Origin: Gracilaria gracilis
Taxonomy: Eukaryota > Rhodophyta > Florideophyceae > Gracilariales > Gracilariaceae
Direction of reading: 5' to 3'
Assembly (NCBI GenBank): GCA_030374805.1
Contig: JARGSG010000050.1
Location: 62,001 to 126,000, forward strand
DNA length: 64,000 bases
Shown here: positions 21,116-30,927 of the stretch, in pieces
How the letters are laid out: each line of letters starts with the position of its first letter
Numbering within the stretch: the stretch's first letter is position 1
Translations under genes and position numbers: made by a program
Notes under the pieces: generated by a model
Seen by the model: only the letters and a program-made list of their open reading frames with translations
The model's database searches: none
What the model was told of the DNA's origin: nothing

Positions 21116-23675
21116 CTATTTTGGCCATGTTGAGCAAGATGAACGCACTTTCGTCCGCCTCCTCGTCCTTAGATCTCTCCTCACCATTCCGAGACGAAAT
21201 CCCCAGCCTTTCCGACAAGGGCACCAAGCCTGTGTCACTATGCTCCTCGCTACCTCCTCTGGAATTTCTACCTCTCTATTGCCTGATAATGAGGCCACTG
21301 CGCACGGTACACCACTGCTTTCAACTCTCTGATTGTCTTGGAGCTGCTTGGAGGCACGAGGGTTCTGACCAGTATTTTTAGCCTTCACCTGGCTGGTCTT
21401 TCTCGAACCAGCCTTCTTCTGTCTCTTTGCTTCCCTCTCTGCCGCCTTCCGCTTCAAGTTCTCTTCCCGAAGACTGCGTTTGATCGTTGCTGCCTCCTCC
21501 CTTTCCCGCTTTTTCTTACACTTCTCTGCTTCCTTAACCTTTTCTATACGGGGAACCTCTTCTGCTTTACGTTGTCTTTCTAGCGCGGCCTCTTGCTTGC
21601 GATTCTTCTTGGCCTCCACCTCGTCTGCGGCTTTTTGTTGCGCTTCTGCGCGCTTTGCAATGAGCTCCCCGTGTGTAAGATACACAGCAGGGGCCCCCTT
21701 TGCGATCGTGGTCCTGTCCATTGTCGCTGCGCCAGTACTAGCCACCTGCGTTTTGGTAGGAGTTCGCCTCTCAACAATTTCCTCCACTCGTTGGCGTCCT
21801 AGTGACGCTATCTGTTTGACTTTTCGAAGCTCCGAGAATATAGATTTGGAGGCGCTTACGGCATTCTTAGTTTCCTCCCACTCCCTCTTCTCAGCTCTCC
21901 GTTGTGACCTCTCTTGACGAGCTTCATTAAGCTTACGTTTTCCGTTCCATTTGTCTTCCGCCCAGCGGTGGAATCTGAAGTCCATCGGCCACAATCACAC
22001 AGCAGCGAATGCCTCTCGTACTACGGATCCTGTCAATGCCCTGAAGCCGGCTACACCAAGTTTAAGTTTAATTCCCAAATCTCTGAAGTCTCCCTAAAAG
22101 AAATTTTTGGAGAAAGGGGTGTGCAATTTGAGGGTGGATGGCATCTGTGGAGGATACATGGATGCCAAACGGACTTGAAATTGAGTGCGCGCAATCTGCG
22201 TTTGCAGCTTAATTTCGTGGTGTCCAATTGGAGAACGCTTGCTAAGCAGATTGAACGCATATGGAGTGCAAACGATACACACTGCACTCCTTCTGCGCCC
22301 ACATTGTTCGTAGTCGGCCCCCCGCGATGTCCAAATGCACTCCGCGCGCACTCAAAATAATGAAATAAACTATTAAAATAATTAATCTGCCCTGACAAGG
22401 GTGTCCATTCGGAGCGCGAACGGCGTATAAATGGCTCCATAGTGCAGGTGGATGCTGAACTCTGCAAAAGATGCGCTCCACTTGCACTCACAAAAATGGA
22501 AAAATTTCTTGTAGGGTCTACAAAAGCCTTTCTGTTAATGTGGGCGTATGTGGCCTTGACGGTTTTGTTCAATTGCCTGTTTATGTCCTGGTCACAGGCC
22601 TGGAGAAAATGTGAAGTGTTAGCGGGGCTTTGACAGACTGACATGTTTTTACCTTGTGCAGAACACAGCCAATCGTGCCCATTGCGGGCCTATGTCCGTC
22701 CAGCGTTAGCAGCATTCGGCGGCCTTTCAAGATCTTTTTTGCGTGGGTGTGGATGTGGTCAATGACGAAATGTATATGCTCTTTCACCATGGAGCCGTTC
22801 TCCGTTCCGAGAACAAAACTGTTATTTGGAAACCAATCTTTTCCTGCCAGCCAGTGTGGCGTTCTACATTCGTCTCTATAGATCTCTTCCGAAAGCGGCT
22901 CAAACCACCGCGACATGGTATACTTACCTGCGAAAATGAAAGAAGGTGGCAGAACATACCCAGAGGCAGAAGAAACAACGACTGCTGTGAGATGCTTTCC
23001 TTGAGTGTCACAGGTGATCTGAAAGCCACAATGGCGAGTTTCAGATCCTACAAATCCCTTCTCAGTTTCGCTTTCGCTATTAATAACTCTAGTTTCGTCT
23101 ATGTTTCAGATACATTCGGGATCATCAAGTATACCAGGGTAGTCAGCTTCAAACATTATGAGAGCATTGACGTAAGTCTTTACGTGTTCAGGATCTTCTG
23201 CGGCCAGATTTGCGGCTTCTTTGTTTTCCATTTTTCGATAGGTTAGGTCTCTGTGTCGCGCACGGAAGCTACGAACCCAATCATATGTCGGATATCCATT
23301 GCGAAACCCCACTCTGCCATTATTGGCTATTTCTGCCGCTATTGCCTTCAGGGTGCCCTTGTTCACCGCGAAGCCGTGATTCCCTAGTTCCTTGAACCTG
23401 TCTATAATTATGCGCTCTTCATCGTACATGAGTACCGTCTGACGCCCTCTCGTTAGACCATAGTACGGTACTTTCTTAGATTTGGCCTCAATGACTCTCT
23501 GATTGGTGGATGAAATTGTCTTAAGGGATAGGTTAGTAAGCGCTGCAATCCGTCGAAACGGGACCCGTTGCGTCAAGAGCTCTACAGCAGTTTGGCGTTG
23601 TTGTCGCCTCGTGGTTTCTGCAACTGGCCTACGTTTGAAGACTTGAGATTGCTTACGCATCGAGAATGTAACCAT
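21116..23675 (-). pseudogene. Pogo-like transposase interrupted by a MITE
   Basis: The first frame starts with a psq-type helix-turn-helix (FRRIAALTNLSLKTISSTNQ) and a CENP-B-like segment (NHGFAVNKGTLKAIAAEIAN and WVRSFRARHRDLTYRK). After a TGA at 23106-23108 the same frame continues with NIDETRVI (first catalytic Asp), GSMVKEHIHFVIDHI and LLTLDGHRP (second Asp). A frameshift near 22640 leads to SPANTSHFLQACDQDINRQL, which carries the third Asp. A 425-bp MITE splits the frame after AFVD; after it the protein resumes with FRDLGIKL. A TGA at 21995-21997 precedes LWPMDFRFHRW and a long charged coiled coil to 21116. Architecture and length fit fungal and protist Fot1/pogo-type proteins. Confidence 0.75.
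22092..22516. mobile_element. 425-bp MITE inside the pogo-like transposase
   Basis: The termini CCCTAAAAGAAATTTTTGGA and, read inward from the right, CCCTACAAGAAATTTTTCCA are 20-bp imperfect inverted repeats. TCT flanks both sides (22089-22091 and 22517-22519), a 3-bp duplication. Omitting the element and one TCT leaves an uninterrupted junction in the surrounding transposase frame, which confirms the boundaries. It has no coding capacity, and the superfamily is not certain. Confidence 0.75.
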
Positions 23676-24889
23676 CGCGGTCGGTAGAAAGCATCGAAAA
23701 AAATGACATGACTTTCGTAAAGGCCTTACATCTCCTTATAAGGGAGCAGCTTGGAGCTTGTAATGGCGCTGTTTTTGTTTGAACTGAATGCGGGTTTTCC
23801 CTTGAGTTGAATTCTCATTGTTGGGGCTGTTGGAACTCCATACAGAGGTGCGGAGTTCAAAAAATGGCGCGCTTTAGGCTTCTGGTCTCTTCCTGTGAGG
23901 AAGAAAGGGAGATCTCGTCTTATGGAGAGCGAAGAGCCGCTCTGAAGAGGCTACTGAGAACCGTAAAGGGCTAGTCTGTTCGGTAGCTTTTGCTGTTCAA
24001 CATTAGCCTGTGTTCAGCTTTACACTGACCTGGAAGGTAGTTAGTTAGTCCTGTCACCACTCTTTGCTGCGGTAGTTAGGACATCCCCACCGGATGAGAC
24101 CAAATCCTATCCTAAAACAGTAGCCGGTGTACTTCAGGGGCAGAACTGCTTCCACGTTGCAAATCTGGCGAGCACGTGGCATGTGTGGCAGCACCCATCT
24201 GAAACGCCAGCCCAAAACGTCGTTTTGATTGATTTTTTAGGGATTCCGGACTAAGGGCCGTTCCAATACTTTCTATTATCGTATGGGAATAAAATATGAC
24301 GGTTTTGAAAGCCGGGTATATGCTATTAGGCATTCCAATACTTTGCCAACATAAAATAGCATATGGCGTCATTTCATGGTAGTATTGAAGCTAATGCAGC
24401 CGCAACGGTTATCTACCCGCTTCTTCTTCTTTTCACCTATCCTGCTCTAACATGATGACACCCCGGCTTCTTCCTACACGGCCTGTTTGTCTCTCACCCA
24501 TTTCTGTTTCTCTCCGCTTTGGCTTCCTGAAGCCTTCCTTGAGCCTTATCCAGCTTTCCCAACATGCCCTTCGACACCCATATCCATGCTTGGAACTACA
24601 GTCTTCCGTGTAGTTGGAGCATAGAATGTAGTGCAACGTACTTGGACTATGGTCTAACACTACACCTTTTAGCTCTGAGTAAAATCCTTGGTGGAACCCA
24701 CGTAGTTGCTGAGTAGCTGGAAACCGTTTTTCCTTTACTAAAGAACATCTCTATCATCTATATAAACGTAGAAGTAGTCGCACAAAGTAGTACAATTTGT
24801 TGAGAGAAACAACCAGCCGCATAAAGCTAATTCTATTGTTCGTCCGGACTATTACATCAAATCGTCACCGTCTAACACTAAGACGAGCT

Positions 24890-26246
24890 ATGGAAGAACG
24901 CAAACGTACTGCTATAGGTGTTGCTGCGATTATATCTAAACGAAACAGAAACAAGTTTCGAATTGCTGCTTTGGCTGCTTCTGTTATCATCACTGCCAGC
25001 ATGACTGCACATGGACGTGGCGAGCACACTGTTCAACGAGGAAAATTTCCTTTCTCTACCGTACTGGCTGGAACGTCCCCTCGTTTGTTCAAGCGTATAT
25101 ATGGAATGTCGAGGGATTCTTTCATGCTACTTGCTGAAAAACTGGCTCTCCATTCTAATTGCAAGTTTCGGAAAAGCTCACCCTTGATGCGACTATCTGT
25201 ATCGTTAAGATGGTTAGCCGGGGGTTCGTATTTAGACATCGTCATGGCACACCTTCTCCCTTCTTCAACGGTTTATTATTACATAGACGACACAATGGAA
25301 GTGCTTAACAGTTTGCTCGACCTATCATTTCCTTACAAGAATGAGGCTTGGCTTTCAAGAGTTGAGAAAGGCTTTTCAAGAAGACAGGAAAGTGCCTTAG
25401 ACATGTGTTGTGGTGCATTGGATGGTATTGCTATCAAAATTACTGAGCCTTCTTCGTCGGAAGTCGCTAATTCTTCTACTTACTACAATCGGAAAGGATT
25501 TTTCGCACTCAATCTACAAGCTTTGTAGTGCCTTAGACATGTGTTGTGGTGCATTGGATGGTATTGCTATCAAAATTACTGAGCCTTCTTCGTCGGAAGT
25601 CGCTAATTCTTCTACTTACTACAATCGGAAAGGATTTTTCGCACTCAATCTACAAGCTTTGTGTGACTCGGAATATCGTTTTACCTTCATATCATGCATG
25701 TCACCGGGGTCCACGCATGATAGCACTGCTTATGCAATTAGCAGTCTTGCAACCCTCCTTGAACGTGAGAAAAATAGCCTAGTGCCGGGGTATTGGATAG
25801 CAGGCGAAGATGCGTGTACCTGTACGAATAGAATTCTAACCCCTTGGCCTGGAAGGTCTTTGAGCACGGCGAAAAGTTGTTTTAACTACTGGCACTCGTC
25901 CGCGAGATGCTTCATCGAGAAAAGCTTCGGGATTCTGGTAGGGAGATGGGGAGTACTCTGGAGACCACTACGCTGCTCTCTTGTGAAGAACGCTACCGTC
26001 GTTTCAGTCTGCTGCAAGATTCACAACTTTGTCATCGAAAATGATAACTCCTCTGAGGTTCCGCCATCTTCGGAAGCAGACAGTGCCCACCACAATGATC
26101 CGGCTGACCTATCGCTACATCTTCAAGATGAATGCGATCTGAACGAAGCTCTGCAGCACAGACGCCGAGACCTGGAAGCATCGCAGCTGCGCATCGACTT
26201 TACCCAAGAGATTGAAGCCAGCGCCCGGCACAGGCCATATGTCTAG
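24890..26246 (+). pseudogene. Harbinger transposase (DDE_Tnp_4) with 136-bp internal duplication
   Basis: The start ATG at 24890 gives MEERKRTAIG; a longer reading from 24797 would need TTG. The protein has the nuclease triad of DDE_Tnp_4: Asp in GALDGIAIK, Asp in IAGEDACTC and Glu in RCFIEKSFGILVGRW. A perfect 136-bp tandem duplication (25391-25526 and 25527-25662) shifts the frame, so the first frame ends at 25528 and the second half is read in another phase. Apart from this single event the frame is continuous and the triad is preserved, so the inactivation is recent. The C-terminal His/Asp-rich tail shows nothing recognisable. Confidence 0.8.
25391..25662 (+). repeat. Perfect 136-bp tandem duplication
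   Basis: AGTGCCTTAGACATG through CTACAAGCTTTGT occurs twice in direct succession with no mismatch that I can find. The unit length is not a multiple of three and it covers the codons around the first catalytic Asp of the Harbinger transposase. The identity of the copies points to a very recent event or an assembly artefact. Confidence 0.9.
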
Positions 26247-26325
26247 ACAGAGTACAAAGCGCCGTGTAGACTTTCCGTGTGTGCATGTTTACATATTGAA
26301 TGACTTCGCTCCTCCAGATTCCATA

Positions 26326-27756
26326 TTAAATGCTTTCTTCTTCCCTATCATCATCAGCCTCATCCATGCTTGACATGGCCTTGTCAATTATTTGCTTTGT
26401 GCTAGCCAACCGTCGCTCCATTAAAGCCAAAGTCACATTCGTAGTCCCGCTATGTGCCCCTCCATCCCTGCTACGAATACCGTCAATGCTGGCCATTATC
26501 TTGACCTCTAATTCTATCAAAGACGATACAGTAGAGGCAAACTTCGTAGCCCTTTCCAGCTTTACGATTCCAGCATCTGAAGTTACCGACGACGAGCCGT
26601 CTTGGATTACAATGGACTGCGGGGATGTGCTGCTTTCTGCCATCTTATTCAAAGCAGCAGCAACCAACTCAATGCGTTCCTCTCTTCTTCGCTTTCGTGA
26701 CGAAGTCTGAACCGGTGGGATAGCAGATCGACAGGCGTCAATATCACTGATTCCTGCTTCAACCTGTGCATTTGAAGGAGTGACTCGCACAACGGCATCC
26801 AAGCTTGGATGCTTATGAAAAACGCAATGAACGTAGGAAATACTGTCCTCACCGCATATAAAATTCAGCAAAGAGTCTGGATCACCCTGTCCGGAACGAT
26901 TGTACTTCTCACATGCGATAGTGTAGGCAGATCTCAATTTACCCCATCTTTGCTTCAAAAGTGTTCCATTTCGTACGTGTCGGTGGTCATTTGGATTGAA
27001 AGCAAGAAGTACATCCTCCGTCATCCCACAGGCGGCGTCAGGAACGTCCGGTTGAAAGCTATGATCGTTGAAAAGCTGCAAGAACTCGTTAGAAAACGGG
27101 TCATGGCGCCCTGCATCCAGTTCCGACCATGTCTGGATCCTCTGGTACATCCGGGAGACAACGGTTAAGTGTCGGGAATCAGCGATTACATGACACAGGC
27201 GCGCTGTTTCGTGTTTAATCCAGTTAGGAGCCTGCCCAAGTTCAACACCAGCTCTTAGAGCCAACCGTTCGCCGTCTACACATTTGTGTTGCTCTCAAAG
27301 CCTAGCAAGGCTGATGATTTCGTTTGAGGTGCACAAATTGGCTTGCTGCAACCTCTGCGTGACAACCGATTTCAAACCAGATCCGGAGAGACCGATGCGA
27401 CGTAGTGCTGCAGACAATATATGTTGCTTGAGGCGTATCACTGGAGGACGGGGGTTTCTGGCATTTTTTGATACGGAAAGTGGCTGTGTTGCGTGTCCAG
27501 TTGATGCGTCTTCTGTCGGAGCGCATGAAGAAGAATCAAGCCCTACCTGTCGGGTTAGGTTATGGTATGAAGGGGAAGACACATGGAGTGGTTGCGCAGC
27601 GGCGGTAGTTTGAGGCTGAAGAGAGAGAACGAGTTGTTGCACAGTCGCAATTGACTCAGAGGTGGCGTGCGCAGAATTGGAGACCAAGAAAATACCATGG
27701 TTTGCGCGAGAAGAATTGCCATCGAGATTCTGGGAGATCACGTCTCGATGGGCCAT
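26326..27756 (-). pseudogene. Harbinger partner protein with SAP-like and SANT-like regions
   Basis: The minus-strand frame starts at ATG 27756 and continues in one phase to 26326, interrupted only by a TGA at 27295-27297. The N-terminal part ends with LKQHILSAALRRIGLSGSGL and KSVVTQRLQQANL, which resembles a SAP DNA-binding helix pair. The central part has WSELDAGRHDPFSNEFLQLF and LKQRWGKLRSAYTIACEKYN, the Myb/SANT- or MADF-like pattern of Harbinger second proteins, and the C-terminus is helical and acidic. The partner protein normally binds element ends and carries the transposase to the nucleus. SAP-like is my reading of the pattern and needs a profile search. Confidence 0.65.
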
Positions 27757-28245
27757 GTTGTGTTACGGGCGATGGGTGGTGTCGAAGAAGGAAGAGACGG
27801 CAAGCCATACACTATGGAACTTGCAGAGGGGTGCCCTGCAAGTCACACAATGTTGCAACCGTTCATATTAGATATGGCCACTTAGAAGTCGCCACGTGAC
27901 GGGAATGCTTCCATATACTATTTCCATACAAAAAAAAAGTATTGGAACGGCCCTAAAACGAGGCACATTTGGGCCAGATCTACTGTGTTTGGGCTGGGCT
28001 GAGTAAACGCGCGCCCCTGTTGAGCCCCTACAGAACCGGTAGAAATAAGATTTGGGATTTTGTCACACGAGTGGGGATGCCCTTAGAGCACCTCCACCGG
28101 GCATGGAGAAACGGGAACAAAAAAGAAAAACATCGACAACGTGGAAAGAACTGTATGGTCAAGACGTTTTTGTTCATTTACTTCTTTGCTTCAGAACCTG
28201 CAACTCTCCAACGGTAAACCCGGCTTTCATCGCTACACCCCCATC

Positions 28246-29544
28246 ATGTCTAATAACATAATAGAGCATGAGCTCGATGACGCTCTGGAGGAGCTCCTGC
28301 AAGATGTTCTGAGCACATCAGACAGCGGGGATGACAAAGACCAACTGCATGGAGGTCCCTCACTGGGTCGGGCACCCAACGTTGATCGCAACAGGTCGCA
28401 AGGACACGCCCAGCTATACCGCGACTATCTCTGCGACTCTCCTGTATACCACAGCGGACATTTCCGCAGACGCTTCCGCATCTCAAAGCAGGTTTTCAAG
28501 AAGATATGCAGCAAGCTACAGGATACTGACAACTACTTTATGCAACGCACAGATTGTACAGGCGCTGTGGGCTTCAGCACTGAGCAGAAAGTTACTGTAG
28601 CTTTGCGCCTTTTAGCGTATGGAAATGCTGCAGACAGCGTCGACGAGTATCTGCGCATGAGCGAATCTACCGCATCCGAATGTATGAAGCGATTCTGTGA
28701 GAGTTTAGTTCGATGCTACGGCCCGGAATATCTCCGTTGTCCAACAGCGGACGACTTGAAACGCATATTGGTTCGGAGTCGTGCGAATGGTTTCCCAGGG
28801 ATGGTGGGAAGTATTGATTGCACCAAGTGGATCTGGGAGAACTGCCCCGTAGCCTGGAGAGGCCAGTACCAGGGCAAGGAGCGGAAGCCAGGTATGACGT
28901 TAGAGGCAATAGCAGACGATCGACTATGGATATGGCATTCTTTCTTTGGTACACCTGGCAGTGCCAACGATATCAACGGTCTGGAACTTTCCCCTTTGGT
29001 CCATAAGATTGCGAACGGCTCCTTTCCTCCGAAGGTTTGCTACACACTGAACGGAAAGGAGAAGACGATACCGTACTTTCTTTGTGACGGAGTATATCCG
29101 AGGTACCCAATCTTCGTGCACACCATTCAAGAGCCAGTAACAAAGAAGGAAAAGAATTTATCAAAGCGACAGGAAGGGAGTCGCAAGGACGTAGAGCGCG
29201 CATTCGGTGTGTTGAAGGGGCGGTTTCACATTCTGCAAAGGCCGTCTAGGTTTTGGCATGTTTCTACAATGACGAACGTGATTTACTGCTGTATTATCCT
29301 GCATAACATGATGGTAGAGTACGGTTTAAACGAGGGGGAACTCGCATGGGAACAGCAAACTGGCTCGCAACAAGCCGAGGTAGTACACGTTGGGCACCCT
29401 GTATGGTCCGAGTCAGCAGTGGTCCTAGAAGGGTCTATCGCAGCGCTTTGTCAGGGAGAGGAGTTCCTCAGGGACGAGGAAGGACAGAGGCAATTGCAAC
29501 ATGATGTCATGGAACACTTGTGGTCATTGCATGGATCTTCATGA
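28246..29544 (+). CDS. Harbinger transposase (DDE_Tnp_4), intact frame
   Basis: This 432-residue frame has its start at ATG 28246 (MSNNIIEHELDD); a longer upstream reading has no typical start. It has an acidic N-terminus and a helical recognition region (FRRRFRISKQVFKKICSKLQ). The nuclease triad is Asp191 in GSIDCTKWIWENCP, Asp281 in FLCDGVYPRYPIF and Glu317 in RKDVERAFGVLKGRF, all present. It ends in a TGA at 29542-29544. In this superfamily the protein cuts at the TIRs and inserts into TWA targets, with the partner encoded convergently downstream (29685-30590 here). The partner is interrupted, so activity would depend on readthrough or another copy. Confidence 0.9.
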   Translation: MSNNIIEHELDDALEELLQDVLSTSDSGDDKDQLHGGPSLGRAPNVDRNRSQGHAQLYRDYLCDSPVYHSGHFRRRFRISKQVFKKICSKLQDTDNYFMQRTDCTGAVGFSTEQKVTVALRLLAYGNAADSVDEYLRMSESTASECMKRFCESLVRCYGPEYLRCPTADDLKRILVRSRANGFPGMVGSIDCTKWIWENCPVAWRGQYQGKERKPGMTLEAIADDRLWIWHSFFGTPGSANDINGLELSPLVHKIANGSFPPKVCYTLNGKEKTIPYFLCDGVYPRYPIFVHTIQEPVTKKEKNLSKRQEGSRKDVERAFGVLKGRFHILQRPSRFWHVSTMTNVIYCCIILHNMMVEYGLNEGELAWEQQTGSQQAEVVHVGHPVWSESAVVLEGSIAALCQGEEFLRDEEGQRQLQHDVMEHLWSLHGSS

Positions 29545-29684
29545 GAACATTTTATAGCAGTTCTGGGTGGCACGGCCACTGCAAAACGCTTGCAAGCTCG
29601 CTACGGCGCTCACCACTCCCTTGTGAGACTTTTGGCCTTTTCGAAGGACCTTCCTGCAATTTGAGACTATGAACGTCTCCACAA

Positions 29685-30590
29685 TCAAGCCAAATTCGGC
29701 GGATTCTCTGCCGGCGAAACAGCAGAGGTATGTGGCAAAGACTGTGGATCATCGTCACAAACGAGCACAACGGTAGAATCTGTGCGCCTCTTCTTTGCCT
29801 CCTTCTCCTTCATCTTGTCCAAAACCCTCTTTCGGCTCATGCGAAAGAACTCGACGCATTCCGGAGTGTTATCAGCCGATGCTGTGAACAACGATATGTC
29901 GTTCTGTCTCTGAATCTCTTCCGCTCTTTTGCGCTGCAGCAATAGAGCCTCCCTAGCAACCCTTAACTTTTCCTCATAGTGCTTCTGTTTAACAAACTCC
30001 GCCTTCGCCGCTTTGCGTCCTGGCGGACGGGGGGGTGTGTTAAGCTTCTGCGCTCCTTTTCCCACGATTACTGCTTTGTCACCGTCCTCCTTCTTTCCAC
30101 CCTCTTCCTCCTTGCTCTTCTTTGAACTGCTCTGAGAAATAACCTCCGTTCCCTGTGCTTCCGTGGAAAACTTGGGATGCGTACGGAGAACCTCCCACGC
30201 TTTTACAAACTTAAATGGTTCACCCACGTCATCTGAAGGTGCTCTCACTTTGATGCCATTAAACAAAGCGGTGGCTATGCGCAGTTTGTCTTCTTCGTTG
30301 TATCAGGATGGGTTCAGGCGCATGACGCGCATGAAGCAGGCCGAAAACTGAGAGCACCTTGTGAGGAGAAGCTTTACGCGGTTTCGAATTGATTCTACCG
30401 ATCGCGGCAGACGATTTGGGGGTTTGTACAGCTCGTTGTATACTTTGGTAATCGCGTCGAAGAACAGTTTCTTCTTGCGGTCAGTACCAATGATACTATC
30501 TTCGGACGTTCTGATGTATGATTTCGCGATCGCTACATCTTCCTGCGGGGAGAAGCTGGGGCCTCTGGTACCAGCTTTTTTGGCCTCCAT
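29685..30590 (-). pseudogene. Harbinger partner protein (SANT/Myb-like), one in-frame TGA
   Basis: The minus-strand frame begins at ATG 30590 (MEAKKAGTRGPSFSPQED). The N-terminal region FSPQEDVAIAKSYIRTSEDS and YKPPNRLPRSVESIRNRVKL have the spacing of the Myb/SANT-like partner proteins of Harbinger elements. A TGA at 30303-30305 interrupts it just before YNEEDKLRIATALFNG; the phase is unchanged on both sides. The C-terminal half is Lys/Glu-rich coiled coil (RKRVLDKMKEKEAKKRR). Without the stop the product would be about 300 residues, normal for this family. Convergent to the transposase gene, with 140 bp between stop codons. Confidence 0.75.
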
Positions 30591-30770
30591 TGGACAAATT
30601 GTCTGATGCCGCTGGTGGACGTAGAGCTTGATTGGATGGGAGAGTCCGTTCCATCTTGGAACATGAGAGCTGAACATGCTTTGGCGTTGGTGTTTCGGTC
30701 TGTTGGCGCCAAACTTTGGAGATCAATCCAATGAGGCACACACACGTAGATGCTCGTTTGCTTGTTCTGC

Positions 30771-30837
30771 TTTGAACAGGTTCAGATTTCTGGGGCAAAT
30801 CAAGTCGATTTGCGCAGGAAATCTGAACCTGTTCAAA
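30771..30837. repeat. Subterminal 20-bp-arm palindrome of Harbinger 2
   Basis: Perfect 20-bp arms (TTTGAACAGGTTCAGATTTC at 30771-30790 and its complement at 30818-30837) surround a spacer that contains a further 6-bp inverted repeat (CAAATC and GATTTG). The right arm ends 87 bp before the element's right end, against 85 bp in the MITE at 5420-5852. Confidence 0.85.
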
Positions 30838-30927
30838 TCTTTGCTCCCAATTTCGCGCCGTTGGAGATGACTACTCAAGCAAAATAGTAGTTTATTGTTT
30901 TGCTTCATCCCATTGGAGGTGCTCTTA

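Larger units (their letters stand above)
20779..24037 (-). mobile_element. Pogo-like DNA transposon with TIRs and TA duplication
   Basis: The left end CCTTCCAGGTCAG followed by GGCTATTGTTGAACA is repeated in inverse at the right end, where the two blocks are separated by 16 extra bases and the second reads GGCTAATGTTGAACA. TA flanks both ends (20777-20778 and 24038-24039), the duplication of Tc1/mariner-pogo elements. The element is 3,259 bp, including a 425-bp MITE at 22092-22516. It encodes one transposase on the minus strand. Confidence 0.75.
24255..27953 (+). mobile_element. PIF/Harbinger transposon 3 (3,699 bp, inactive)
   Basis: The TIRs are GGGCCGTTCCAATACTTT at the left and the same 18 bases read inward from the right end. 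The TSDs are TAA at 24252-24254 and 27954-27956. It contains a DDE_Tnp_4 transposase on the plus strand and a convergent DNA-binding partner gene on the minus strand, the standard two-gene Harbinger plan. Both genes are broken, so it cannot move by itself. Confidence 0.85.
24079..28082. mobile_element. About 300-bp Harbinger-type MITE (family Y), split by a Harbinger element
   Basis: The left end GGACATCCCCACCGG follows TTA at 24076-24078. The right end GAGTGGGGATGCCC precedes TTA at 28083-28085, so the TIRs (GGACATCCCCAC and GGGCATCCCCAC) and the 3-bp duplication are both visible. Between 24252 and 27956 the MITE is interrupted by a complete Harbinger element with its own TAA duplication; the MITE proper is about 300 bp. 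Family Y also occurs at 5287. Confidence 0.7.
28086..30924 (+). mobile_element. PIF/Harbinger transposon 2 (2,839 bp)
   Basis: The left end is GAGCACCTCCACCGGGCATG. The right end read inward is GAGCACCTCCAATGGGATGA. TTA flanks it at 28083-28085 and 30925-30927. The left TTA is also the right TSD of MITE Y, so the element landed exactly in that duplication. It carries an intact transposase gene on the plus strand and a partner gene on the minus strand with a single stop. The right subterminal region holds the long hairpin also present in the MITE at 5420. Confidence 0.85.

Noticed and set aside
12250-30305. TGA read as Trp (alternative code) because many single in-frame stops in transposases are TGA
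   Set aside because: TAA and TAG stops also interrupt frames, the intact transposase at 28246 ends normally in TGA, and frameshifts accompany most stops. Ordinary decay explains the data.
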